Part shown: positions 1 to 11,100 of the stretch, piece after piece | Numbering within the stretch: the first letter of the stretch is position 1 | Layout of the letters: each line of letters starts with the position of its first letter | Origin: Sclerodactyla briareus | Lineage: Eukaryota > Echinodermata > Holothuroidea > Dendrochirotida > Sclerodactylidae | DNA: 64,000 bases | Reading direction: 5' to 3' | Assembly (NCBI GenBank): GCA_026419785.1 | Contig: JAODTK010004444.1 | Location: forward strand, 434,001 to 498,000 | Translations under genes and position numbers: made by a program | Notes under the pieces: generated by a model | What the model saw: only the letters and a program-made list of their open reading frames with translations | The model's database searches: none | What the model was told of the DNA's origin: nothing

Positions 1-3000
1 GCTTAACATTCCAAGAAGCAATGTCCTTTCCATTTCTCGGTACGATACATTAATTGAGGAAAAGGAACAAATTCTCCCCTAATACGTGTAACTGGCAATC
101 TGAAGATAATTACACTGCCAAAACAGTGACACTGGGCATCACATCAATTTTATGTTTATGTTTGCCCTGACAAATGCAAAACCACAAACTGTATGTGTCT
201 CGCTCTGCAACTAATTACGACCTACAGTTTCTAGTCATGTTTGGAAATTTGATCACAGCCCGTAAACCAATCCATACATTGGAAACCTAGGATGGCTCTT
301 CATAACATTTCAATACTGAGAATCTATACATGTATCACATTATTACTTAAGTAAGCTCACTGCTCCAAAATCGCAATTCTCCGTTCAAGTAATATCGTGT
401 CTGTCAATAAAAGCTGAATGATCTTTAAAAGCATGCATTCTCACGTAGGCTAGATCTGGGAGGCCCACTCCAGGAAATGGTGAAATTTAGGTACTCTAGA
501 AACATTTCTCTTGCAATTGCACCAAAAATGAAATTATTTTAGCCTAAAAAATGGTGGGCACAATTAACCCTAAACCTTGTGTTTCATGACAATTATAATT
601 CCTTCCTCTACTTACTTCATCTGTTTTCTAGGAGAAATATTGGCTCTAGGAGAAATATTGGCTCCACGAGATGACGCTTTCGTATAACTGTAACAATAAG
701 TTACCACTGTAATATTGTACAGTAGCACTTCTGGAATGAAAATTTGGTCGCAGTGGTGGCGCTAGGATTTCCCCAATGGGGGGTCCGAGTTCCCGGACGA
801 GGGATCCAAGTTTCCCGACGAGTCTCACCCTACGCCCCTAGGTGAAAACCTGCATTTTTGTTTTCATTTTGGAACTAGTCCTCAACGAAAAATGAATGAA
901 ACGAAAAAAATAGAATACATATTGTGAAGGGCATTGTTTACTCTCAGTGGCATCCCACTCAATGAGGCGCTCTCAGGCTAGTAGGATAGGGTCGGATATT
1001 CCCGATAACTGCACAGTAAATGCCTGGGCACTGGGAGAATGGCCCCCATGCCCCCACCCCCTATCCCCACCCACGCTGGCACCACCCTTGTTGGTGGCAT
1101 GCTTCATTCCCCCTTTCCACTATTAGTTTCTTCTTACTTGAACTGCAAATTGACCTTATAGCATTCCCAATTTAGCCACCTTCATAAGTGAAAGCGAAAG
1201 TTTTCTTCTGCAAGATACTCGCCCAATCTCTTCCACAAATGCACAGGAACCATACATATGGCTGGCTGGGAATCGATACTCAGGGTGAGAGAGAACTCCC
1301 TTTCTAGATGCTGCAGTTCATGTAAACATATTACTAGATATAGCCCACTAATTGCCCCCGGAGACTTGCTTCCTGTTCCCAGAATCAATTCCTGGGCTGT
1401 AGATGCACATGGAGAGGAATGATTGGGCTCCATGTTACAGTGGTATGCACTGTACTAGATCCTGATCTTACATGATTGATTTCGCCCATAGGAAACACCC
1501 CGGGCAGCTATTAACAGATTTATCCTCTACTTCTCCCACTCATATAATCCTGTGGTACTCAAAATTAGATGCTGCTGCAATCATGGAATGTCAACAAGAC
1601 AATTAGGTACCAATTGTATCTTCCTAATTTGGTTAAGTGCTTTTTAACAGCAGTCAATTAGCAAACTTCAATATATCCTGGCTCTGAATGTGCAGAAAAT
1701 GTTTTCCAGTTTTTCCCCGCCACGTGAGTGATGGAGAATCGTGTGCCCACTATATCAGACCTTAATTGACAGCCACTCATGGTTCATAGATGACCATTCT
1801 TAACATGGCAACCAGTCACATGCTCACATCCAATACCCAATCAGCCATTCACCGTGATGATGAATGTGGAGGCAACGGTCTGTAACGGGGGGGGGGGGGG
1901 GGGGGGGCTAGGGGCCTTGAGTAGAAAGTCAGCCACCCAATTCTCCATGAGAACCATAAACTTTGTTTATGGATTGCATGAACAATAATAGCTCACACTA
2001 GCACAGTGGTTCAATGCCTTCTCACACACTTGGGAAAGGCATATCCAGCTAATGGTCCAATTTCTTTAAATGATTTCATCATGTCATATAACCAACCTGT
2101 CCCCCTTCCCCACCCACCTCCCCCCCCCTTGAAAAATTTAGGACCAAAGGTCCGACCCCTTTCCAAGGTTAACCTTCCCAACTCTATGGCGGGGGGGATC
2201 CTACAATAAAGCACTTGGCCCACATCGAGAGAATAGGCATCAATGCTATTGTATAACCCACCTGCACCCCTCCCAAACTTGCAGTGGGTGGTTTGCCACA
2301 CATTTGCTTGCGTGACCTAATACTACAGTACTGAAGAAGACGGTCATGACCATCCAAAATGAAGCTATGCATTAATTATCTTCCCGACAGACATTCACTA
2401 AAAATCACTAATAGCAGTGGAGTTCCACCTGATCTAACAATGATCATGACACAATTACAGATAGGGAGGGTAGGGACACCTAAACCACCCAAAACATGTA
2501 CTGACCAATTAGGGTCCTATTGGAGTTTAACCACAAAAAACTGGCCCTCAGGCCACAACAAATTGTTAGCAGTCATCATCTCACTGCTGTGCACTGTACT
2601 TTCTGAAGGTAAACCAAATCCCAATATAAAACAACATATTACACTAGGTTGACTCTCAGGACTACAGTAAAAGCAGTATTATATCCAAAAAAATACATAT
2701 CGGCCAACCTACACATGGAAGCTGAACATGTGTGGCAGTGTGTGCACGAGTCAGGTTTCTTATACTTACATATGGTGCTCCATTACCCACGCCTACAGTG
2801 ACTCGAGTCAGTGACCTCAACTAAGTCACAAAACCCTGAAAGCAAGAACTCAAGTCATGAAGTTAGTGACACATTACCACACTGTCACTTGAATTTCGGA
2901 CCGATCCCATTCCAAAATATTTCATCTGTTCATCTATGCTAAAACAACTCTTCCTTTCTGTAACATCATTATATCCCCCGCAACAGCTGATAAGTGTTCG

Positions 3001-3028
3001 GGGATCTTATGGTTTGACCTTGTCCAAG
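1..3028. other. no gene recognised; simple-sequence stretches
   Basis: No open frame here resembles a known protein, and none exceeds 100 codons. Visible items are a GC-rich, partly self-complementary patch at about 755-840 (perhaps a worn transposon end), a C-rich stretch at 1040-1075 and a pure G run at about 1887-1907. The rest is AT-rich unique-looking DNA. Confidence 0.6.
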
Positions 3029-3837
3029 CCGTCTCGCCGCCGCCGTCCGCCGCGCCGCCCCCGCCCCAGGCTCCGCTGCTGGAAACTTTATAGGCGTTAG
3101 TGCTCTCATTCTTCAAAACACTTTATCCGATTTACAAACATTGTACACAAGTCCGTATGAGTAAAATCTTCGGATAAGTTCGAAAATGGGCTATTCGTAT
3201 ATGCTGGCCCTCTATTTTCGCAGGTTTTTTCTGCAAGTTTCAGTTTGTGCGATTTACCAGAAACGTGTTTGTAGGGGTAGTTGTTTGGGAGCCGAAAAAC
3301 ATGGCTACTATTTCAGTCATGCTATGTCAAGTTTGAATTTATTTGGCCAGTAGCCTAATTAGCATACTGTATGGATATTTCAAAATGCATTGGATTTTCA
3401 TGAAACTTGGTTAAATAGGGCCAACTATCAACATTGCCGATGGAATTTCCTAATGTGGCCGAGTCACTGGAGGTCCATCTTGCATACTAATTTTCATAAT
3501 GTTGGCCCAATTACGCAATTAGGAGGCAAATTTATCAACTTTGTTGGATTCCTTCACGGGACCTTGGTGCTAGACCTTCTAACAGTCCCGATAAATTTTA
3601 TCATTGCGTTGACATCACTGAGGGTGGCATTAAACGTGTTGTTTTAATTTACATCATTCGTAGCATATTAGAATCATTAATGCAATTATTTTCTCACTCC
3701 TTGATCGATTTGAACAACTTGGTGGATAGAGGACCTACTACCAGTCCTGAATAACTTTATTCAATAGGCATCAAGATTCATTGAGGGTAAATATGTGGGA
3801 CTAATTGCATATTAGTTGTCCTGCCAGTCACAATGAT

Positions 3838-4890
3838 GATTTAATACTTTTTTCGCAATCCAACATTGGACCCTGTTCATTGGAATGCAATATGCGACTA
3901 GGAGTGGATGCTGCACTGGAGTGTAAGGTTTTTCATCAAAAATAAACACAGCCATGTCCTTGAAAGGTTCCTTAAAGGTCACTTCTAAGGGTCAAACTGA
4001 TTTTAGTACTTTTTCGGCAATAGACGGTGTGGTTCATCAAATGCAAAATGCTTGGCTCCTATGAGTGGATTGTTCACATGAGAGTAACAATTCTCATAAA
4101 ACTGTCATATCATTAAGGTCATTCGAGGTCAACTTAGGGGTCAAAAACTGTTTTTTGGCTATAATCGGAGAATGAATATCTGCGAAGGCTGGATGGTTCA
4201 CCATTGTGATTAATTGTTTGACCTGCATTGTGTTACTTGACCTTAATCTGACCTCTGTCGGTGGTTCATGGGTCAAAGGTCGAATCTTAATAAATGTTCT
4301 TATTTAAGGAGTTACCGGGCAAAAAAAAATAGATACTGGTTAGTTTTGGATATGTGATAGAGCGTTGGGTGCTTTATGAGGGAACAACTCCCGCTTCGAT
4401 CGGACACATACTTTGGTAGTTATACGGGTCAAGTTCAATTTTATAACCTTTTTTCGCAATAACATTGGACATGTTCCCCCCATGAAGGCAATATGCTTCT
4501 AGGAGTGGATTCTCACGGAGTTGTACCAATTTTCATAAAAAACCCGCCATGTGTTGGAAGGTCATTAAAGGTCACTTTAGGGGTCAAAAACTGATTTTAG
4601 TACTTTTTCGGCAATAGCCCTGGGTGTGTTCATCAAATGCAAAAATGCTCCTAAGTAGTGGATGCATCCACATGGAGAGTAACAATTCTCCATCAAACTG
4701 TCATATCTTAAAGGTCATTCGAGGTCACGTAGGGGTCAAAACTTGTTTTTTTGCTATCTCGGAGAATTTGGAATATCTGGAAGGCTGGTATGGTTCACAT
4801 TGTGATCTAATTTTGCCCCTGCATGTTGTGTGCCCTCTGACCGATTTGACGCTCTGTCGGTGGTCATGTGTTCACGTTGAGTCTTCTTTC
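3838..4890 (+). repeat. 596-bp direct tandem duplication inside family A copy 1
   Basis: Landmarks recur with a constant offset of 594-600 bp: 'ttttttcgcaat' at about 3850 and 4447, 'gattttagtactttttcgg' at 3999 and 4593, and 'aaggtcattcgaggtca' at 4115 and 4711. The copies differ by many substitutions and small indels, so the duplication is not recent, or was read with errors. Each half carries two clusters of AGGTCA-type half-sites. Confidence 0.75.
4116..4131 (+). promoter_or_regulatory. AGGTCA direct repeat, 4-bp spacer (DR4-like)
   Basis: AGGTCA lies at 4116-4121 and again at 4126-4131, separated by TTCG. The same arrangement recurs at 4712-4727 (TTCG spacer) and 4559-4574 (TTAA spacer). 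A GGGTCA half-site follows 5-6 bp downstream in each case. DR4 is the spacing used by thyroid-hormone receptor and LXR-type heterodimers with RXR. Whether any receptor binds here is unknown. The sites belong to a repeat. Confidence 0.45.
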
Positions 4891-5000
4891 TACGATCTTG
4901 TCCGGTTTCATGTTCACCCAATTTCTTGAATAAGATATGCGGGATATATACGTCCTGGTCGTTTAACCCGCCCGACCTTTCTAGTTTTTTTCTACTCTTG

Positions 5001-5016
5001 TCACCACTAGTGGTGA
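5001..5016. repeat. 16-bp perfect palindrome
   Basis: TCACCACTAGTGGTGA reads the same on both strands. It lies just beyond the apparent 3' end of family A copy 1 and may be part of it. About one palindrome of this length is expected by chance in 64 kb, so it is weak evidence of anything on its own. Confidence 0.4.
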
Positions 5017-6837
5017 TGAATTCTGGCACTATTTTGGGATCCACCTAATGCTATGGTTTCAAGTATGACAAATTATTTATAGTGTGGATACGACTGTCTA
5101 TTTATCTGATAATATCATCAAGTGCATAAAGCCATAAGGGGTCCAATCCAATTGCCATTTACTGCCATCAGATCTTTTTCTTCCATGGTTCCTGACATGG
5201 AAACTAACACTACAGTAATGAACTATAAGTGTTGCTACCGCAACAATCTCCACAAGCACTCCCGAGTTGACCTAATGCTCCCTTCGCACCCTGAATATAA
5301 ATTTTGCTGTTATGAAAGATTGTTCGAGCAACTGTTAGTCGAGGACATGGGAAATTGCAGCTCCTTCACAGCAAAGACAGAAAGACATATCGCCCTTACC
5401 GCGCAGAATGAGAGGGCAGTCGATAAAACATCCACTTGGATACAAAATAATTAAATCCCAACATCACATCTGCAACAAAGCGATGGAAAGAAGAGACTCA
5501 ACGCGGGAGGCTAGCCCCTGCCTAAAATATGGAATAAATGGGACTCATAAATGACTGTCGAGGCAACACGAAGAGACAAAATTAAGAGGGAGAGAGCGAA
5601 GATGTAATACACACATCCAGTGGTCTGAGAACTCATGCACCACATATACTCTGCTGCCTGTTAGTGTATGTTAATGTTTGTTAGTGTACAGAAGGGAGAA
5701 AGGGGTTGGTACTCTTGTGTCAATACGTTTACGGAATTTATATTGAATAAGTGAGAATTACTGCAGGCGATTGTGAATAGTAAGTAGTGGACCTCGTGTG
5801 ACAACACCCTGTTGGGAATTCCCCAAGAAACACAACAAAGTGCCACACTGAAAAATGATGCGTTGAGATTGAATAGCAAGATGGTGCCTAAACCACTCTG
5901 GACTTGACAAGTTGATGAAAATAACGAAACCCACATCAGATAATCAAAATTGAATGTGGGGTAGATCAGAGCATGCCACGTTGTACTTCAATGTTGGGGG
6001 ATGGGTTGGTTACCATAACTTTGTTTCCAATATTAGCAAAATTACAAGCCTTGCTGATGTCTCAGAAAGACATTCATAAATTACATTATTTCTCTTCATT
6101 TAACTCCATCGAAACTCCCCCTCCTTTTCCAAGGCATTGTCACTTGAATTGGAGGAACACAATGGACCCCATTTCCAATGGCAAGTCTTGACTCTGGAGA
6201 TTGCTAAAAATCAACAGATACACAAACTTGATTTGCGACTGATACTCTACTGCAAACCCTCCAATCTAGACCATGGGGAGGGACACTATCATGACCCATT
6301 TGACAGTATACCCAACTGGAAGTGACCCCCTCACGTTTTATGGGAGTTACTCTGTTAAACAAGTGCTGAGGGGGACCATAAATGTCAGGGTGAGTTGGGC
6401 TGCTTTAAAACTATCAAATACTGCCTCTGCCAGTTCCCCTGGTTTTGACCAGAAAGATGATACACATCTGGCTATATTACAGCAAAAGTTGTCATCTTCC
6501 AGGGGTGTCTAATGGTGAGAAGGCCATTTCCTGTCGTGATTTATACTTTGTTTTGGCACCTGTAAGGAACTGCCTTTTTAGGCAATTCAGTATCACCTGA
6601 TGAGTGGGGTGCGCAGACATCAAAGAAATCCAGATCTTCTCACATTATCACATTCACCCCAGCAGACAGGCTTGTTACCATGGCAATAACATGAAACCCA
6701 GAAGCTTGTGAATTACTTCCTCTCCTTGCATTGATATCAGGGGGCATGGATGGGGCATGCGACGGGGCAAATCAAGAAGAGCTCATGGGTGGTGACAGGT
6801 TCAGTCAGTTATAAGAATCAGGCAAAATAAATTATTT
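5017..6837. other. no gene recognised
   Basis: The largest open frame is on the plus strand (5122-5454, 110 codons). It has no domain I recognise and its length is within what chance gives. A short run of 'ttagtgta'-type repeats sits at 5660-5690. Nothing else stands out. Confidence 0.55.
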
Positions 6838-6868
6838 ACAAGTGTAAAATGGTTGTTTTTACACTTGT
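6838..6868. repeat. hairpin with 12-bp perfect arms
   Basis: ACAAGTGTAAAA (6838-6849) is followed, after a 7-base loop, by its exact reverse complement TTTTACACTTGT (6857-6868). A C run begins shortly after. It could be the core of a very short transposon remnant or a chance hairpin. No terminator function can be assumed in an animal genome. Confidence 0.7.
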
Positions 6869-6993
6869 GAAATGTAAACCCCCCCCCCATATACCCAGGA
6901 ATAGCTGGGCAATTACCCAGGACTCCCCAGTCTCCATGATCCTAACAGCATTTTTCGGAACGAAACCACAATCACAAATGTACTCCCACTATG

Positions 6994-7001
6994 TTATATT
7001 G
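6994..7001. repeat. target-site duplication TTATATTG, left copy
   Basis: Identical to 9145-9152 and directly abuts the CAGGGGCGG end of the hAT element. The length of 8 bp is the hAT hallmark. Confidence 0.92.
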
Positions 7002-7071
7002 CAGGGGCGGATCTGAATTCAAAAGGGGGGAGTTTCGTGAAGTCTGATCGCTCTGTTACCATCTAAGCGGA

Positions 7072-7089
7072 GCGCCACATGGCTGGCGC
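7072..7089. repeat. GCGCCA...TGGCGC inverted-repeat module (copy in first hAT)
   Basis: Arms GCGCCA and TGGCGC enclose a 6-base centre. The flanking 'gcggagcg' and the following 'aaattttgg' and 'cccagatg' also match the copies at 11592-11607 and 11786-11803, so the module of roughly 100 bp is shared between two different hAT elements. Confidence 0.7.
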
Positions 7090-7419
7090 GGAGCGGACAA
7101 GGAAATTTTGGGCCTGATGGACCCCCAGATGCCCGGAATTCGCATTTCCGTGCTTGTTTGAATGGAATTGAATTCCCTTATTTAGTTATTTCAAGTTCAT
7201 TTTCTGCATAATTTGATCATCACTATAGTTTTGAATTCTCAAAATAAACATCCTCGCCAATGACCATTACTCAGAGGTCATCCACGAACATACCGCTTTG
7301 GTGTAAATTAATGTTTTCAAAGTGTTTGAGGTGCAGTGGGTAGGTAGTTTTGACACGCTGTCAAACGTGGGTTGTGACCTTTGACGCAGAAATCGTGCCG
7401 AGTATTGCTTGCCTGGAAT

Positions 7420-7510
7420 CCTGTAGGATACTCATCACGAGAAACCCACATACCAATATGAACTTGATTCCATCCTGGGGGGGCCGAATTATCGTGTTTA
7501 CAAGCTAGGC
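7420..7510 (+). repeat. fragment of tandem repeat family B inside the hAT element
   Basis: The order 'actcatcacg.gaaacccacataccaa.tatgaacttgattccatcc' then 'ttatcgtgtttacaag' matches the repeat unit at 57.8-58.5 kb with modest divergence. Upstream at 7375, 'tgacctttgac' also resembles that unit's TGACCT array. It was either carried by the transposon or inserted into it. Confidence 0.65.
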
Positions 7511-8489
7511 GTAACATAAAAACGTACAAACCCTGGACGTCAACAGGTGGGGGACGGGGGGGGGGACACTTTCAAAGTGGGGGGGGAATCATATCGTTTG
7601 TCCCCCCACTTTTTCCGGACCGTAATAAAATTAATAGGCACATGCCCGATTTTGTATCACTCTAAACTGATTCAATTTCGGTCTAATCACCAAACAATAA
7701 TCGCGTTGGAAATTGTCTCAAGTTCACTAATGCCAGTGCGGACCAGTTGAGATCGGACCCGACTAGGCCGAATTCGAAGGGCTACCCATGTTTCATACCG
7801 TAGTTCTCGAATTTTAAATCGAATAGCCGAAAGTGCTATTTTTCAAGTGTTTCGCGCGCAATGGCGTTTTTTTTCTTCGTATGCGATGTAATGTTTCGAA
7901 TCATTTTGTTACCTCCAATAATTTCAGGATCTTTGAGGGCAGACTGCCCCCCCCCCCCCCTTTCTGATATGAAACTTTCCGGCATAAATTCGTGAAAAAT
8001 GTGGGAAGGAAAAGGGCAAAGTGAAAAAATGCCTGAATTTTTTGCAGACTTTTTCGATAAAGTGCCCGGAAAACATGCAAAACGTTTCGCGCGCTTCGCG
8101 CGCGCCGGTAGTTTCCAATTACTGACTTGTAAAATTCTGTTACTACTTTTCTGCTCCCAAACTGGAATGGTCCGGTACGCCTATGACTTTTACCTTCGAT
8201 CCCACCAAGGACCGGGTGGTCGGTAGAAACACCCTGGATACCAGGCCCCAGCACACTGGGAGAGAGCTACAGCTTCTTGAAACCATCGATGATGGACGGT
8301 TGGTAACAACCTTCGGACACTTGTCAATTGGGTCCTTGCCAATTGGACATGTTTCCAGGCACGCACAATTTCGATACTGGATGGTTTGGCTTAAACGGTG
8401 GCTTAAAATAATGCTCATCACATGCTTCGTCAGGACGAGCACTACAATAAACTGAAATGAACTTATGGAGCTCAAGAGAGTCCCTTGTG

Positions 8490-8980
8490 TCCGGTGTTTT
8501 TCTCTTGATACTCTGATGTATGCGCTAGATGACCCAGTCTGTTGTGGATTGCATCGTATAATTCGACGAAGGCTTCGAACGCTTGGTGCCTCTAAACCCA
8601 CCTCGTACGGCATAAACTCGTGATCTTTGTTCCTTTCCTGTAGCTCCGTTTTTTCAAGCATCAGATGCATTCTTCTTATTCTGCATAGGAACACTGCTTA
8701 CTTGTCCTCCAACACTGCTGTCGGATCCGGCTGTGCTTGAAAGAACTATGCACCTCGTGAGGTGTGGACAATCATGTTGCGGACAACAGGCCAGTCACAA
8801 GTCTGTACAAAGCAGAGGTTCAAGTATATGGCCAAACAAACACCACTTGTATGGGTGCTATCGGGTTTTGTTCGCTGTACACCGGGCTGCTGTCCCGCTA
8901 TATACTTCCCATACTATCGATGCCCCGTCAGTACCTTGGCCCGCATGTCTTCCAATTTGTATTGTGTATACGCACTTCGA
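8490..8980 (-). pseudogene. hAT transposase remnant (C-terminal catalytic/dimerisation part)
   Basis: Read on the minus strand from 8980 downward, pieces of a hAT transposase appear in order. 'GQGTDGASIVWEVYSG' (about 8960-8905) matches the common GQ.YDGA..M.G.Y.G block. 'LNLCFVQTCDWPVVRNM' (about 8830-8775) matches the LNL....C..P.VRNM block. 'SLCRTRWV' then 'RHQAFEAFVELYDAIHNRL' (about 8618-8535) matches the LC.TRWVERH..F..F...Y.AI block. The pieces lie in different frames. A TAG stop sits where RWVERH would have its glutamate, so the gene is dead as read. The amino-terminal zinc-finger part is missing or unrecognisable. This family catalyses cut-and-paste DNA transposition in the nucleus. 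The longest open frame here (8143-8694, minus) is mostly in a neighbouring frame and is not itself the protein. Confidence 0.85.
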
Positions 8981-9144
8981 AGCAAGTTTGGCCAGTAAAG
9001 AGTAACGACTAAAACAATTGAAGCCAATGGTATTTCAAAGTATACATTATGAAAAGTGGAATACACAATACTAGTTTGTGATTTTTTTCTGGAAAAAAGG
9101 GGGGGGTCCAGAAACCTGGAAACCCCCCCCTAAATCCGCCCATG

Positions 9145-9152
9145 TTATATTG
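9145..9152. repeat. target-site duplication TTATATTG, right copy
   Basis: Identical to 6994-7001 and directly follows the inverted terminal repeat of the hAT element. The perfect match suggests the insertion is not ancient, although the coding part is already broken. Confidence 0.92.
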
Positions 9153-10236
9153 TCATGAGTGGTGGGAGTGGCGAGAAGGGGGGCACACTTTCCCTGATTC
9201 TGGGTGTTGTACATGGTAGGTACATCATTCATCAGCTGATCATGGTCTGTGAGGCATTGTATGCCTCAGACTGACATCATATCATTATCTTACTCATATT
9301 ATTACCCTGCTAGGTGAAAGACCTCAAATCAGCATAATAGTGGGTCAGTATATCTGCAAGTACAGGTAGGCACTTGTAGCCGCACAGGGTGAACTACAAC
9401 ACTACTAGCCCAAATTCAACAACCCCCAGCCCCATCAGCCAAATAATTGGTCGAAATTGGGGATTTCAATAATAAATCCTGAAGTGAACCACACTTGGTA
9501 TGACTAAAGTACAAGAGACCTTTAAAGACCACCTCGGAATGAGGAAGCAGGTACCTGCAAATGCCTGTCAACAGCTGTATCTGATAAACTCATCCACCAT
9601 ACCAATTCACACACTCAAATTCACTAAGTACCATACCCAAAATTCTCCATCCTCAGTTGTGATATTAGGAATAGTACAGTCAAGTGATTCCATATTTCTC
9701 TTGAGTATGACACAGTGGAAATGGGTAGACTATAGAAATCTGTTATGCTTGCAGAGTTGTGACCATTAGATTAGTTTAATTCAATGTCAATCATTTGCAG
9801 GAAACATTTTGTATACTGATAATCCAATCCATTAGGCATAATACTTAAAGGAGCACTCCAGAAGTGAACCCAGTCAAAGTGCTGACATTTACAATTTCCT
9901 AAATCACTGATGCAGAATTAATGTAACCCTCTAAAATTGAGGTTGTTCCATTATCATGGAGCAATCGATGGATAAATCATCTTTTGGAGCTTATGATCTG
10001 TAGAATGAGTTAGATATAATTATGCGATTATGTCTTGACAGTCTTCTATGCAGCCGTAATACCTGGGCATTGTCAATCAAGCGTGGGTTATTGTCAAATC
10101 CAAAGTGATTCACTTGTGCGACCACTTTCCTGAAAGGCCAGTAAAAGCTGACTGAGGGGTGTGTGTCATTTTACTCGGATAAGTATGAAACACTAGGAAA
10201 AGCTGGCCTACTAGTGGGTCTCAAGTGATTGAGGGG
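9153..10236. other. no gene recognised
   Basis: AT-rich DNA between the hAT element and the minisatellite. The only notable motif is 'ttaaaggagcactcc' at 9846, a terminus-like sequence seen in variants at 47.15, 56.05 and 62.6 kb. No matching second end was found nearby. Confidence 0.5.
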
Positions 10237-11100
10237 TGTATGAACCACCTCTGACAATGACTCACCCTGTCTGGGTTACAGAGGGTGAGTCATATGATCT
10301 ACAATGATTGTATGACCCACCTCTGACAATGACTCACCCTGTCTGGGTTACAGAGGTGAGTCATATGATCTACAATGATTGTATGACCCACTTCTGGACA
10401 AGACCCACCAGTCTGGGTTACAGAGGGTGAGTCATATGATCTCCACTGATTGTAGACCCACTCTGACAATGACTCACCCCGTCTGGGCTATGGGGGCTTA
10501 GTCATAACCAAAAAATCTCCAATATTGTATGACCCACCTTGACAATGATTCACCATGTCTGGGATATGAGGGCTGGAGTCCATACAAATCTACAATGATG
10601 GTATAACCACTCTGACAATGATCACCCTGTCTGGGTTACCAGAGGGTGAGTCATATGATCTACAATGATCGTATAACCCACCCTATGACACATGACTCAC
10701 CCTGTTGGGTTACAGAGGGTGAGTCATATGATCTACAATGAATTGATGGACCCACCTCTGACAATGGACTAACACTGTTGGGTTACAGAGGGTGAGTCAT
10801 ATGGATCTACAATGTGTGATGACCCACCTCTGACATGACTAAACCCTGGCTGATATAGGAGGGGGTCATACAATGTACAAGTGATGTATGACCCACCTAT
10901 GACAGAATGACTAACCCTGTCTGGAATAAGGAGGTGGGTCATACAATCTCCAAGGATGGTATGAACCACCTCTGACAATGACCAACCCCGTCTGAAATAT
11001 AGGAGGTGGGTCATAACAATCTACCAATGATTGTATGACACCGTCTGGACAATGAACTCAACAGTTTGGGATATAGGAGTGGAGTCACTTAATGACTAAT
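10237..11100 (+). repeat. 72-bp minisatellite, about 12 copies, hairpin-forming
   Basis: The unit runs tgtatgacccacctctgaca / atgactcaccctgtctgggt / tacagagggtgagtcatatg / atctacaatgat. About 12 units follow head to tail with single-base indels. In the first units TGACTCACCCT pairs with AGGGTGAGTCA. In the later units (about 10860-11020) the right arm is instead AGGTGGGTCATACA, which pairs with TGTATGACCCACCT at the unit start. Many units therefore contain TGACTCA and TGAGTCA, the AP-1 consensus in both orientations. Short frames across the array are by-products of the repeat. Confidence 0.93.

Larger units (their letters stand above)
3029..4990 (+). repeat. dispersed repeat family A, copy 1 (long, with internal tandem duplication)
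   Basis: It starts with a GCC/CCG-rich head (3029-3085), then a segment on the theme 'tttatccgat..', 'acttggt' and 'gttcgaaa.tgggc'. It ends with a sequence like 'gcgggatatatacg' followed by a short inverted motif near 4950-4975. The same head, middle and end occur at 38.4-39.0 kb, and the middle and end at 36.4-36.95 kb, so this is one dispersed family. Between 3838 and 4890 it contains two tandem copies of a segment of about 596 bp; matching landmarks are 3999/4593 and 4116/4712. Each copy is itself built from units of about 150 bp. No protein-coding capacity is apparent. The superfamily is unknown to me. No terminal repeats or target-site duplication were found by eye, so the limits are approximate. 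Confidence 0.7.
7002..9144 (-). mobile_element. hAT-superfamily DNA transposon, 2143 bp, degraded
   Basis: The left end CAGGGGCGGATC and the right end (read inward on the minus strand) CATGGGCGGATT form terminal inverted repeats. The element is flanked by an identical 8-bp duplication, TTATATTG, at 6994-7001 and 9145-9152. An 8-bp duplication with CAG-type ends is diagnostic of hAT elements. Poly-G/poly-C tracts lie just inside both ends. The minus strand encodes hAT transposase remnants (8490-8980). Internal content includes a GCGCCA/TGGCGC inverted-repeat module near 7072-7089, shared with the hAT-like element at 11.2 kb, and a fragment of family B at about 7420-7510. At 2.1 kb it is shorter than a usual complete autonomous hAT of about 3 kb or more. 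It is therefore internally deleted as well as mutated. Confidence 0.92.

Noticed and set aside
755-840. Very short hAT-type foldback element
   Set aside because: Ends such as CAGTGGTGGCGCTAGG and CCTAGGGGCGTAGG are only loosely alike and no flanking duplication was found.
8143-8694. 183-codon minus-strand frame, the longest in the window, as a real gene
   Set aside because: Transposase motifs in the same DNA lie in other frames, so this frame is mostly a shadow of a broken hAT transposase.
10237-11100. CRISPR array (regular repeats with palindromes)
   Set aside because: There is no alternation of constant repeats and unique spacers; the whole 72-bp unit repeats, and this is animal DNA.
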